Assembly (NCBI GenBank): GCA_035646375.1
Contig: DASRPM010000310.1
Coordinates: 1-51,679, forward strand
Source of the DNA: DASYRM01 sp035646375
GTDB taxonomy: Bacteria > Acidobacteriota > Vicinamibacteria > Vicinamibacterales > UBA2999
Length of the DNA: 51,679 nt
Direction: 5' to 3'
Part shown: in pieces, positions 1 to 6,858 of the stretch
Numbering within the stretch: the stretch's first letter is position 1
How the letters are laid out: the number at the start of each line of letters is the position of its first letter
Translations under genes and position numbers: made by a program
The notes under the pieces: generated by a model
The model's input: the letters and a program-made list of their open reading frames with translations, nothing else
Told to the model about the DNA's origin: nothing
Database searches by the model: none

Positions 1-129
1 TTCGTCGTGCCGCCGCGCACGCACGTATTCGGCTACGGCCAGGCGGTGATGAGCGACGGTACCGGCGTGCACTTCGGCGCGTCCGAGCCGCGCCATGACG
101 GCGCCGCGATTCCGGAACCCACGCCATAG
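1..129 (+). CDS. Gamma-glutamyltranspeptidase, C-terminal fragment
   Basis: Only the last 42 codons lie in the window; the gene starts upstream of base 1. The residues read in frame 1 end with the run VHFGASEPRHDGAAIPEP. This matches the conserved C-terminus of the gamma-glutamyltranspeptidase small subunit, where a GASDPR-x-DGAA motif closes the Ntn-hydrolase domain. The family cleaves gamma-glutamyl bonds of glutathione in the periplasm after self-processing. The catalytic Thr and the large subunit are outside the window, so activity cannot be judged. The stop TAG is at 127-129 and a heptad repeat array follows at once. Confidence 0.75.
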   Translation, partial: FVVPPRTHVFGYGQAVMSDGTGVHFGASEPRHDGAAIPEPTP

Positions 130-132
130 GAG

Positions 133-167
133 CCCTTAGCCTTTAGCCTCTTGCCTTTGGCTTCTGC
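133..167. repeat. Heptad array, left flank of the four-helix-bundle gene
   Basis: Five 7-base units of the form CCYTTAG (CCCTTAG, CCTTTAG, CCTCTTG, CCTTTGG, CTTCTGC) lie between the ggt stop and the broken four-helix-bundle gene. The same unit occurs in reverse orientation on the other side of that gene at 571-591, so the two arrays form an inverted pair around it. Confidence 0.6.
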
Positions 168-169
168 TC

Positions 170-539
170 TCAGGTGTTGTCCGCCTTCTCGCGGACCGAA
201 CGGCCCATGGCTCGAACGCTCGCCGCAAGCTGCGAATAGCCCTGTTCGAGCTCTGAGGCCTCCCGCTCCTCGACGAATCCGAGTCGCCGGGCCACATGGG
301 CCAGGTAGTAGGCTTCGGTCGCCGAGCCGGACGCGATGTTGAGGAATTGAGCCATTCGCGGGTCGTGTGGCGCGCAGAACCCTCAACGATGTTTGCCGCC
401 GGGAGACGGCGGCGCGTCTGATCTGAGCCTGAAGCGCATACCGCTCTGCGATGGGAAAGCTTGGGGAGACACGGTAGGTCTCCAGCACGAGCCGATCTGC
501 CAAAACGAACACTTGAAGCTTTCGATAGTCACGAGACAT
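170..539 (-). pseudogene. Four-helix bundle protein (S23/TIGR02436 type), frameshifted
   Basis: The N-terminal part (from ATG at 539) reads SRDYRKLQVF..., the hallmark start of the small four-helix-bundle family first seen in 23S rRNA intervening sequences. It continues to RRAAVS and then loses frame near base 404. A shift of one base restores the conserved PAANIVEGSARH. A second single-base shift near 355 restores FLNIASGSATEAYYLAHVARRLGF and the normal C-terminus ending at 170. Two one-base losses are therefore needed to rebuild a protein of about 122 residues. Either the gene is decaying or the assembly has two indels; one lies in a CCC run. No catalytic role is known for the family. It is flanked by inverted heptad arrays. 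Confidence 0.72.
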
Positions 540-570
540 GCCCGGCCGCTTCGCAACGTCCGTGCCCTGC

Positions 571-591
571 CCAAAGGCTAAAGGCTAAAGG
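571..591. repeat. Heptad array, right flank of the four-helix-bundle gene
   Basis: Three 7-base units (CCAAAGG, CTAAAGG, CTAAAGG), the reverse complement of the CCTTTAG units at 133-167. It ends 3 bases from the stop of the hydratase gene at 595. Confidence 0.6.
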
Positions 592-594
592 CCC

Positions 595-1410
595 CTACGA
601 CTGCGCGTGCAGCGTAAGTGTCGGAAGCTCGAGGCCTTCGACGGTCGCGCTCCAGGTGTCACCGGGCGCGATGAGGCGTGATTCTGTCAACGTCCCCGAG
701 CTGATCACGCTGCCCGCGACGAGTGGTTCGGCGCTCGCGCGGCGTGAAATCGCGGTCGCCAGCTCCGCGACGCAGAGTGCGGGGCTGCGCAGCGAGTTGC
801 GCCCGCCGCCCTGCTCGGCGGGCTCGCCGTTTCGCAGCAGCTGCACCTTGAACGCCGCCAGCGCCTCGGCAAGGGCGGGTGTGCTCGCTGCGTCCACCGC
901 CATCGGCGCGCCGACAATCAGCGCGGCGTGCAGGCCGTAGGCCGCGATGAAGTCTGCGGGCTGGAACTTCCAGTCCTGGTAAACGCAGTCGATGATCTCG
1001 AAGCCGAGTGCGATCCACTCGACCGCGGCGAGCACCGTCGCCGGGTCGGTGGTGCCCGGTGCGATCGCCTGCCGCAACCGGAGCACGATCTCGGGCTCGA
1101 TCTTCGGCGCCACGAACGGCGCGATCGACAGCGTGGCCTCGTTGTTCGGCGCATGCCGCACCGTGTCGTCGAACATGTCGGCCCAGACCAGCGTGTCCAG
1201 CTTCAGCGCGCGCCAGACCGCTTTGTTGGCGTAGCCGACCTTGCGGCCGACGACCGTGCGGCCCTCGGCCTGCCGCCGCCGCGACAGCTCGCGCTCCACC
1301 GCATAGGCGGCATCGAGATCGAACGCGTCACCGCGCGCCGACGGCGGCATGACATCGGCGCGCCGCGCCTGGCGCGCCTGCTGCAGCTCGTCGGCGAGAG
1401 TGTTGTGCAT
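595..1410 (-). CDS. 2-keto-4-pentenoate hydratase-like protein (MhpD/FAH fold)
   Basis: A 271-residue protein of the 2-oxopent-4-enoate hydratase / 4-oxalocrotonate decarboxylase family. These enzymes add water to 2-hydroxydienoates in meta-cleavage pathways using a divalent metal. Family features seen are GRKVGYANKAVWRAL near residues 55-70, PKIEPEIVLRL near 103-113 (metal-binding Glu pair), and ALGFEIIDCVYQDWKFQPAD near 136-155. I start it at the ATG at 1408-1410 (MHNTLADELQQ). The in-frame ATG at 1467 would force translation through a palindromic repeat. It lies downstream of the OFA transporter on the same strand, separated by that palindrome (1417-1465), so its membership of the oxalate operon is uncertain. 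The substrate is unknown. Confidence 0.78.
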   Translation of the reverse strand: MHNTLADELQQARQARRADVMPPSARGDAFDLDAAYAVERELSRRRQAEGRTVVGRKVGYANKAVWRALKLDTLVWADMFDDTVRHAPNNEATLSIAPFVAPKIEPEIVLRLRQAIAPGTTDPATVLAAVEWIALGFEIIDCVYQDWKFQPADFIAAYGLHAALIVGAPMAVDAASTPALAEALAAFKVQLLRNGEPAEQGGGRNSLRSPALCVAELATAISRRASAEPLVAGSVISSGTLTESRLIAPGDTWSATVEGLELPTLTLHAQS

Positions 1411-1416
1411 TCGGAC

Positions 1417-1465
1417 GTGGGGGCCGGCTTTAGCCGGCCCTGGGCCGCCTGAAGGCGGCCCCCAC
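1417..1465. repeat. Double palindrome between hydratase and transporter genes
   Basis: Two adjoining hairpins, GGGCCGGC-TTTA-GCCGGCCC and GGGCCGCC-TGAA-GGCGGCCC, are enclosed by an outer GTGGGGGCC / GGCCCCCAC inverted repeat. The layout (two head-to-head palindromes with CTTYAG-like centres) resembles REP/BIME elements. It fills the gap between the stop of the transporter at 1471 and the start of the hydratase at 1410. No T-tract follows. Confidence 0.7.
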
Positions 1466-1470
1466 ATAGA

Positions 1471-2718
1471 CTATTTGGCGAGTACTGCGCCGGACATTGA
1501 CGCTTCGCGCGCACGCTCGGCCAGGCGCGCGTTCCGCAACCCGAAGGCGATGCCGGCCGCGACGAGGGCCATCACGGCGCTGCTGTAGAAGGCCACCGTC
1601 CAGCCGCCGGACTGCTCGAACAGCAGTGCGCCGACCCAGCCGCCCATGATCGCGGCCGTTCCCTTCGCCGTGTACAGCACCGCGTAGTTCGACGTGGCGT
1701 GGCGCGTGCCGAAGTAGTCCGCGGAGGTCGCCGGAAACAGCGAGTAGATCTCGCCCCAGGTGAAGTAGACCATCACCAGCGTGAATGCGAAGAGCGCCGC
1801 AGACTGCTGGCCGACGGCCACCACCAGGTAGAGGAAGAAGGCCTGCAGCGTGAACGCGACGATCATGGTGTTCTCGCGTCCCAGTCGATCCGAGGCCCAG
1901 CCCCAGAAGATGCGGCTGGCGCCGTTGGCGAGCGGGCTGAGCGTCGCCGCCAGCGTCAGCGCGGCGGCGGAGAGGCCCCAGGACCTCGCCATCGGTCCGG
2001 CATTGGCGGTTACGAGCAGGCCTCCAGTGGCCATCAGCACGAAGGAGACGTAGAGCACGTAGAACTGCGGCGTGCGAAGCATTTCCAGCGTGGTGAACTG
2101 CCGCTTCCCGAGCTGCTGCGCCGCGGCGCCGGCGGCCGGCTTTGCGCTCGCGGCCTCGGCCGCGGGGTGGCGGAGGAACTGGGCCACGACCAGAATGACC
2201 AGGCCCTGCAGCACGCCCGTGGCCACGAACGTGGCGCGGTGGCCGCTCGACTCGAGCATCGAGGAGATGAAGGGGATGAAGAGCGCGGTGCCGCCGCCGA
2301 ATCCGGCCGCCATGATGCCCGAGGCCAGGCCGCGCCCCTCCTTGAACCACTTCAGCGCCGAGCCGATCGACCCGCTGTAGACGAAGGCGGCGCCGGTGCC
2401 GGCCAGGCAATACAGCACATATAGCTGCGGCAGCGACGTGGCGTAACCCATGCCGGCCCAGCCAAGGCCGCACAGCACGCCGGCCGCGCTGATGAAGCCG
2501 CGCGGGCCCAGGCGATCGATCAGCCAGCCGTCGAGCGGCTGGACCCACGTCTGGAAGAGGATGAAGAGCGTGAAGGCGAACTGGATGTCGGACAGCTTCC
2601 AGCCCGTGGCGCCCTGCAGCGGCTGAACGAACAGCGTCCAGGCGTATTGCAGGTTCGCGATCATGATCATCGCGATCAGCGAGGCGCCCAACTGGAACCA
2701 GCGATTGTTGATATTCAC
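1471..2718 (-). CDS. OFA-family MFS transporter (oxalate:formate antiporter type)
   Basis: A 415-residue major facilitator with about 12 hydrophobic segments, starting NINNRWFQLGASLIAMIMIANLQYAWTLF. The FxQxWxQPLxGWLIDRLGPR loop (residues about 53-72) and the LANGASRIFWGWASDRLGRE loop (about 251-270) are typical of the oxalate/formate antiporter family. Members exchange oxalate for formate or import oxalate. The start is GTG at 2716-2718. It has a strong ribosome site (GGAGGTGGGA) and overlaps the stop of the reductase gene by four bases (GTGA), which argues for translational coupling. The coupling to a PanE2-like reductase and an oxalyl-CoA synthetase supports oxalate as substrate. Other OFA members carry different anions, so this is an inference. 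Confidence 0.8.
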   Translation of the reverse strand: MNINNRWFQLGASLIAMIMIANLQYAWTLFVQPLQGATGWKLSDIQFAFTLFILFQTWVQPLDGWLIDRLGPRGFISAAGVLCGLGWAGMGYATSLPQLYVLYCLAGTGAAFVYSGSIGSALKWFKEGRGLASGIMAAGFGGGTALFIPFISSMLESSGHRATFVATGVLQGLVILVVAQFLRHPAAEAASAKPAAGAAAQQLGKRQFTTLEMLRTPQFYVLYVSFVLMATGGLLVTANAGPMARSWGLSAAALTLAATLSPLANGASRIFWGWASDRLGRENTMIVAFTLQAFFLYLVVAVGQQSAALFAFTLVMVYFTWGEIYSLFPATSADYFGTRHATSNYAVLYTAKGTAAIMGGWVGALLFEQSGGWTVAFYSSAVMALVAAGIAFGLRNARLAERAREASMSGAVLAK

Positions 2719-3719
2719 CGCACTCCCACCTCCGTTCGCGGCGCGCGCTGCGTGGCGCGCGCGTCGTCGAGGAATCGCGCGCAAGCATACATGGCCCGCG
2801 TCGCCGGCATCGATACCCCTAAACGGCTACCCAGTTCGACCACCGCGCCGACCACCGCTTCGAGCTCCATCGGGCGGCCAGCCTCGTAGTCCTGCAGCAT
2901 GGACGTCTTGTGGGCGCCCACTTTCTCGGCGCCGGCCATGCGCTGGTCGATCGAGATCGACAGCTCGATCCCCAGCTTGCCGGCCACGGCTTCGGTTTCC
3001 GTCATGATCTCGCGCACGAGCGCCGCCGTCTCGGCGTGGCGGACCAGCTGCTCCAGGGTTCCGCCGGTGAGGGCGCTGATCGGGTTGAAGGCGACGTTGC
3101 CGAGCAGCTTCACCCAGATCTCGTGCCGAAAGCGCGTGGTGACGGGGCAGCGCAGCCCCGCGGCGATCAGCGCGTCGGCGATCGCCTTGGTCCGCTCGGA
3201 GCGGGCGCCGTTCGGCTCGCCGAGGCTCAACTTGTTGCCCTCGGTGTGGTGGATCACGCCGGGCTCGGCGATGTCGGTGGCAAAGTAGGCGAGTGATCCG
3301 ACCACGCGTTCCGGCTCGATCGACGCGGCGATCACCCCGCCCGGATCAACGCGCTCCAGTCGCACGCCATCGAGCTCGCCACCATGGCCCTGGAAGTACC
3401 ACCACGGGATGCCGTTCTGCGTGCTGACGACGACGGTGTTCGGCCCGAAGAGCTGACGGAGGCCCGGCGCGAGCGCGGTCAGGCCGTGCGCTTTGACGCC
3501 GAGAAACACGACGTCGGCGGTGCCGATGGTGGACAGGTCGCCGGTGACGGCTGGCCGCACCTCGAAGTCGCCGTCCGGGCTGACGACGCGCAGCCCGCGC
3601 TCTTGCATCGCCCGCAAATGCGGGCCGCGCGCGAACAGGACGACGTCGGCTCCCGCCTTGGCCAGCCGGGCGCCGATGTAGCCGCCGATGGCGCCGGCGC
3701 CGGCGATGACGAACCTCAC
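2715..3719 (-). CDS. PanE2-like ketopantoate reductase-family protein, putative oxalyl-CoA reductase
   Basis: A 334-residue 6-phosphogluconate-dehydrogenase-fold protein. The N-terminal Rossmann motif GAGAIGGYIGARLAKAG is at residues 7-23, and the C-terminal helical domain has WVKLLGNVAFNPISALTGG at about 206-224. True ketopantoate reductases (PanE) make pantoate. A subgroup encoded beside oxalate genes has the segment QNGIPWWYFQGHGG (about residues 100-113), seen here. From memory, PanE2 of Methylobacterium extorquens AM1 was assigned the reduction of oxalyl-CoA to glyoxylate. The gene sits 36 bases after an oxalate-CoA ligase-like gene and overlaps the transporter by 4 bases, so I infer the same role. 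A pantoate pathway role is the alternative, but no pan genes are nearby. Confidence 0.75.
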   Translation of the reverse strand: MRFVIAGAGAIGGYIGARLAKAGADVVLFARGPHLRAMQERGLRVVSPDGDFEVRPAVTGDLSTIGTADVVFLGVKAHGLTALAPGLRQLFGPNTVVVSTQNGIPWWYFQGHGGELDGVRLERVDPGGVIAASIEPERVVGSLAYFATDIAEPGVIHHTEGNKLSLGEPNGARSERTKAIADALIAAGLRCPVTTRFRHEIWVKLLGNVAFNPISALTGGTLEQLVRHAETAALVREIMTETEAVAGKLGIELSISIDQRMAGAEKVGAHKTSMLQDYEAGRPMELEAVVGAVVELGSRLGVSMPATRAMYACARFLDDARATQRAPRTEVGVR

Positions 3720-3755
3720 GACCGCTGCCTCCCGCTCTCCTGGTCCGAGTGGCGG

Positions 3756-5288
3756 TTACTGCGCGTAGTGCTGCGCGACGATGCGGCGCTGGATCTTGCC
3801 GGTCGCCGTGCGCGGGATGGCGTCGGTGATGTGGATCTTTTTCGGCCGCTTGAAGTCGGCCAGGCGCTCCTTGCAGAAGGCGAGGAGGTCGGCCTCCGAC
3901 ACCGGCTCCTTTGGCTCTTTCAACTGCACGGCCGCCGCGACCTCTTCGCCCCAGGTGGGATGCGGCGTACCGAAGCAGACGGCCTCCGCCACCGACGGAT
4001 GGCCGAGCAGCACCTCGTCGATCTCGCGCGGCGAAATCTTCTCGCCGCCGCGGTTGATCATCTCCTTCAGGCGCCCGGTCAACGTCAGGTAGCCGTTCTC
4101 GTCCAGCATGCCCTGATCGCCCGTGCGGAACCAGCTGCCTTCGAAGAAGGCCGTGGCGTTGGCCTCGGCATTGTTCTCGTAGCCGGTGATGACGTTCGGC
4201 CCAAAGATGCAGACCTCGCCGCGTTCGCCGGCCGGCAGCACCTGCCCGTCCGCGTTCCGGATCGTGATCTTGACGTCGGTGCCGATCCCCACCGACCCCG
4301 GCAGGTGCGGTGCCGGCGGCAGCGGGTTCGTGGACATCTGGTGCGCGGCCTCGGTCATGCCGTAGGCCTCGAGCACGGGCGCGCCGAAGGCAGCCTCGAG
4401 GTCGTGCATGACCTGGGGCGGCAGCGACGCGCTGCAGGAGCGGATGAAGCGCAGCTTCGAGGCGCCGGCGGGCCGCGGGGCACCCGGCTTGACGCGCGCG
4501 AGCAACAGCTGGTGGATGGTGGGCACCGCGGAGTACCAGGTGGCGCCCACGTCCTGCGCAACGCCCCAGAAGGACAGCGGGCTGAACTTGGTGGGCACCA
4601 CCACCGTGCCGCCGGTCGCGAGCGTGGCGAGCGTCGAGGCCACGAGCCCGTGCACGTGGAACAGCGGCATGACGCACATCGCCACGTCGTCGGGCGAGAG
4701 CGCGTAGCCGCGCGCGACGTTGGCGGCCGAGATCGACAGGTTGGCGTGCGACAGCGGCACCCGCTTGGGCCGTCCGGTGCTGCCGCTCGTGTGGAGGACG
4801 AGCGCCGTCTCGTCGAGCGCGGGCGTGGCCACGGGTGCGCCCGACAGCCTTCCCGACGACGTGCCGGACAGCGTGACGGTGCCGTTGGCATCCATATCCA
4901 CCGTCAGAATCGGCACGGTGCTGCCGGCCGCGCGCCGGGCGTCGTCGATGCCCTCGGGTGGCAACAGCAGCACCTTGGCGTTGGTGTCCTCGAGATAGAA
5001 CTTGAACTCTTCTTCCTTGTAGGCGGGGTTCAAGGGCGCCGCGGTGCCCGCCATGGCAGCCGCCAGGAAGGTCACGACGTTCGGGACGCCGTTCGGCAGC
5101 GCCATTCCGATCCGGTCACCGCGTTTCACGCCGGCCGCCGCCAGCGCGGACGCCACGTCCTGCACCTGCTTGCGCAACCCGCCGTAGGTGATGCGGATGC
5201 CCTGTTCGGGCGCGATGAGGGCGGTCCGGTCGTCGGGCGCCGTCAGCAGGCCGAGGAGAGTCGTAGGTGTGGACTGTGGCTGGGTCAT
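3756..5288 (-). CDS. Oxalate-CoA ligase-like acyl-CoA synthetase
   Basis: A 510-residue ANL-superfamily adenylating enzyme. The P-loop HTSGSTGRPKRVPLSH (about residues 160-175), the A5-like segment EAYGMTEAAHQMSTNPLP (about 300-317), WFRTGDQG and the C-terminal RTATGKIQRR lysine motif are all present. The MTEAxHQMxxNPLP signature is shared with plant/yeast oxalyl-CoA synthetases (AAE3, Pcs60) rather than general fatty acyl-CoA ligases. The reaction would be oxalate + ATP + CoA to oxalyl-CoA. I start at ATG 5286-5288 (MTQPQSTPTT). An upstream in-frame ATG at 5342 would translate a CCCCGCTTCGCGGGG hairpin. It is the first gene of a minus-strand operon. A 22-base dyad lies about 130 bases upstream. 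Confidence 0.8.
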   Translation of the reverse strand: MTQPQSTPTTLLGLLTAPDDRTALIAPEQGIRITYGGLRKQVQDVASALAAAGVKRGDRIGMALPNGVPNVVTFLAAAMAGTAAPLNPAYKEEEFKFYLEDTNAKVLLLPPEGIDDARRAAGSTVPILTVDMDANGTVTLSGTSSGRLSGAPVATPALDETALVLHTSGSTGRPKRVPLSHANLSISAANVARGYALSPDDVAMCVMPLFHVHGLVASTLATLATGGTVVVPTKFSPLSFWGVAQDVGATWYSAVPTIHQLLLARVKPGAPRPAGASKLRFIRSCSASLPPQVMHDLEAAFGAPVLEAYGMTEAAHQMSTNPLPPAPHLPGSVGIGTDVKITIRNADGQVLPAGERGEVCIFGPNVITGYENNAEANATAFFEGSWFRTGDQGMLDENGYLTLTGRLKEMINRGGEKISPREIDEVLLGHPSVAEAVCFGTPHPTWGEEVAAAVQLKEPKEPVSEADLLAFCKERLADFKRPKKIHITDAIPRTATGKIQRRIVAQHYAQ

Positions 5289-5731
5289 CGGTCGTCGTCC
5301 CCGCCCCGCGAAGCGGGGCCAATAGTTGCGGTAAGCGGACAATGATTGCCGAAATCAGGGATGGAGTCGACCGGGCGCACAGGGTCCGGAACGGCCTCTC
5401 GAGGCGCAATCCGCCGTTTCGCGATCCGAAATTACGGATCGCGCACATTCAAAACCCCGGATTCACCCGGCGCCGGCCGACTCGGGCGCGCGAAACCCGG
5501 GGCTTTTTGCGATCTCCCGCGGCGGCACGCCTCATGCTCCTTGGGTCGGCAACCGCCGACACCGCGCTCTGACAGGTTGGGGTGAAAGCGGACGTTGCCT
5601 CGGAGGGGCGGACTTTGCCGCGCGCGATTCCGTGCGCGGGCCACAGGGTCCGCCCCGACGTTTGTACGGCCAATTCTTCAGAAAGTCTTCAGGCGGCGCG
5701 AGAGTGCCGATCGCGTAGCATGCCGCCGGGC
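5289..5731. other. Divergent intergenic region, no gene seen
   Basis: 443 bases between the oxalate operon and the membrane-protein pair. I see no convincing coding frame. It holds the GCGATCCG dyad (5421-5442), a short imperfect stem of AACCCCGG with CCGGGGCTT ending in a run of T (about 5453-5512), and a larger hairpin with 9-base arms GGGGCGGAC / GTCCGCCCC (5605-5656). No clear -10/-35 pair was found for the gene at 5732. Confidence 0.5.
5421..5442. promoter_or_regulatory. 22-base inverted repeat upstream of the oxalate operon, candidate operator
   Basis: Perfect 8-base arms GCGATCCG / CGGATCGC around AAATTA, an AT-rich centre in GC-rich DNA. This is the usual form of a dimeric repressor site. 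It lies 133 bases upstream of the synthetase start at 5288 and about 290 upstream of the divergent gene at 5732. No regulator gene is adjacent. On the minus strand a weak TTGAAT-N17-TCGGAT promoter-like pair overlaps it. Confidence 0.5.
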
Positions 5732-6238
5732 ATGGATCCCTTTTTCACTCTGATCGAGACGACGGCCCTCAGCACCTGGCTGCGGGAGTCGCCGTCGCTC
5801 TGGGCGTTTCCGTTCGTGCTCATCCTCCACACCGTGGGGCTGGCGTTCCTCGTGGGCGCCAACGTGGCGCTCGACGTGCGCGTGCTCGGCCTGGCCCGCG
5901 GCGTGCCGCTGCGCACGCTGGAGCGCTACGGCGTCGTGATGTGGACCGGCTTCTGGATCAACGCCTTCTCGGGCGTGCTGCTCCTGGCGGCCTACCCGAC
6001 CAAGGCCCTCACGAACCCGCTCTTCTACGTGAAGCTGGTGCTCATTGCCGTAGGCCTGGGCATCGCGGCCACGCTGAAGGTGCGGCTGCGCGCGCTGCCG
6101 GTGCCCGAGGCGCACGTGCTGCCGCCGCGGCTGCAGGCGCTGGCCGTCGCGTCGCTCCTGTGCTGGGGCCTCGGAATCACCGCCGGCCGGCTGCTCGCCT
6201 ACACCTACTCCCGGCTGACCGTGGATCTGGTCGGATGA
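5732..6238 (+). CDS. Small polytopic membrane protein, DUF6644-like, first of a pair
   Basis: A 168-residue protein with four to five hydrophobic segments. It starts MDPFFTLIETTALSTWLRES, then SLWAFPFVLILHTVGLAFLVG with a His inside the second segment. Next comes LDVRVLGLARGVP, then a glycine-rich segment, and it ends with WGLGITAGRLLAYTY. Its size and pattern recall the uncharacterised Acidobacterial DUF6644-like proteins; that assignment is from memory. Three relatives occur in this window (6235, the C-terminal half of 24966, and 26035). The start is taken at ATG 5732; an ATG at 5720 is equally possible, and neither has a good ribosome site. It overlaps the next gene by ATGA. Function unknown. 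Confidence 0.7.
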   Translation: MDPFFTLIETTALSTWLRESPSLWAFPFVLILHTVGLAFLVGANVALDVRVLGLARGVPLRTLERYGVVMWTGFWINAFSGVLLLAAYPTKALTNPLFYVKLVLIAVGLGIAATLKVRLRALPVPEAHVLPPRLQALAVASLLCWGLGITAGRLLAYTYSRLTVDLVG

Positions 6239-6744
6239 CGCTCGATTCCGCGCTGCACGCGATCGAGCCGATCCTGCGCACCACGGCGCTGGGAGCGTGG
6301 ATGCGGCAGTCGCAGTGGGCGTGGCCGGTGCTCGAGTCTCTGCACTTCATCGGCATGTCCGTGCTGATCGGCACGATCGGGCTCTTCGACCTGCGGCTGC
6401 TCGGCTTCGCGCGCGGCGTGCCCTACGCGGCGCTGCACCGGCTCATTCCGGTCGGGATCGCCGCCTACACGCTGAATCTGCTGACGGGCATCTGCTTTCT
6501 CTCGGGCGCGCCAGACCAATACCTGTTCAATCCCGCGTTCCGTTTCAAGGTGACCTTCATGGCCGTCGCGGGGTTGAACGTGCTGTTTTTCTACACGCGT
6601 GTCTTCCGGCGGCTGCAGCAGCTGCCGGCCGACAGTCCGCCGCCGCTTGGCGCGCGCCTGGCCGGCGCGGTGTCGCTGACGATGTGGGTTGGCGTGATGT
6701 CGGCGGGCCGGCTCTTGACATTTTTTCGGCCGCCGTACGTCTGA
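6235..6744 (+). CDS. Small polytopic membrane protein, DUF6644-like, second of a pair
   Basis: A 169-residue membrane protein, a paralogue of the preceding gene and coupled to it by an ATGA overlap. Shared landmarks are WxRxSxWAWPVLESLHFIGM (His in the second segment), LFDLRLLGFARGVP, LTGICFLSGAP, and WVGVMSAGRLLTF near the end. The ESLHF-x-G and LRLLGFxxGxP motifs also appear in the C-terminal half of the protein at 24966. Being encoded as a translationally coupled pair suggests a heteromeric membrane complex. The buried His and the Arg of the LRLLG motif are the residues to watch as possible cofactor or ion ligands. No function is established. Confidence 0.7.
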   Translation: MTLDSALHAIEPILRTTALGAWMRQSQWAWPVLESLHFIGMSVLIGTIGLFDLRLLGFARGVPYAALHRLIPVGIAAYTLNLLTGICFLSGAPDQYLFNPAFRFKVTFMAVAGLNVLFFYTRVFRRLQQLPADSPPPLGARLAGAVSLTMWVGVMSAGRLLTFFRPPYV

Positions 6745-6759
6745 GCGGCGGCCGAAGGC

Positions 6760-6851
6760 GGCTTTAGGCCTTGGGCTCTAGGCTCTAGCCGGCTGAAGGC
6801 TCCAAGCTAAAGCCCTCCACGCCTAAAGCCCAGAGCCCAGAGCCTAAAGCC
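6760..6851. repeat. Inverted heptad array between convergent genes
   Basis: The left half is made of units GGCTTTA, GGCCTTG, GGCTCTA, GGCTCTA. The right half is the reverse complement set (CTAAAGC, CCAGAGC, CCAGAGC, CTAAAGC). The array can fold into a long hairpin with 7-base periodicity. It fills the gap between the convergent genes ending at 6744 and 6859 and might act as a two-way transcription barrier, but no T-tract is present. Confidence 0.65.
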
Positions 6852-6858
6852 TTCGTGA

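Noticed and set aside
1411..1467. Upstream start of the hydratase at 1467
   Set aside because: The extra residues come from the palindromic repeat; MHNTLADELQQ at 1410 matches the family start.
5605..5656. Small RNA or riboswitch in the divergent region
   Set aside because: A 9-base-arm hairpin is present, but I see no known riboswitch core, no T-tract and no relation to the next start codon. It may be another repeat.
6728..6752. Intrinsic terminator at the end of the 6235 gene (9-base arms CGGCCGCCG/CGGCGGCCG)
   Set aside because: The stem spans the stop codon, but the T-run lies before it on the plus strand and no T-run follows on either strand.
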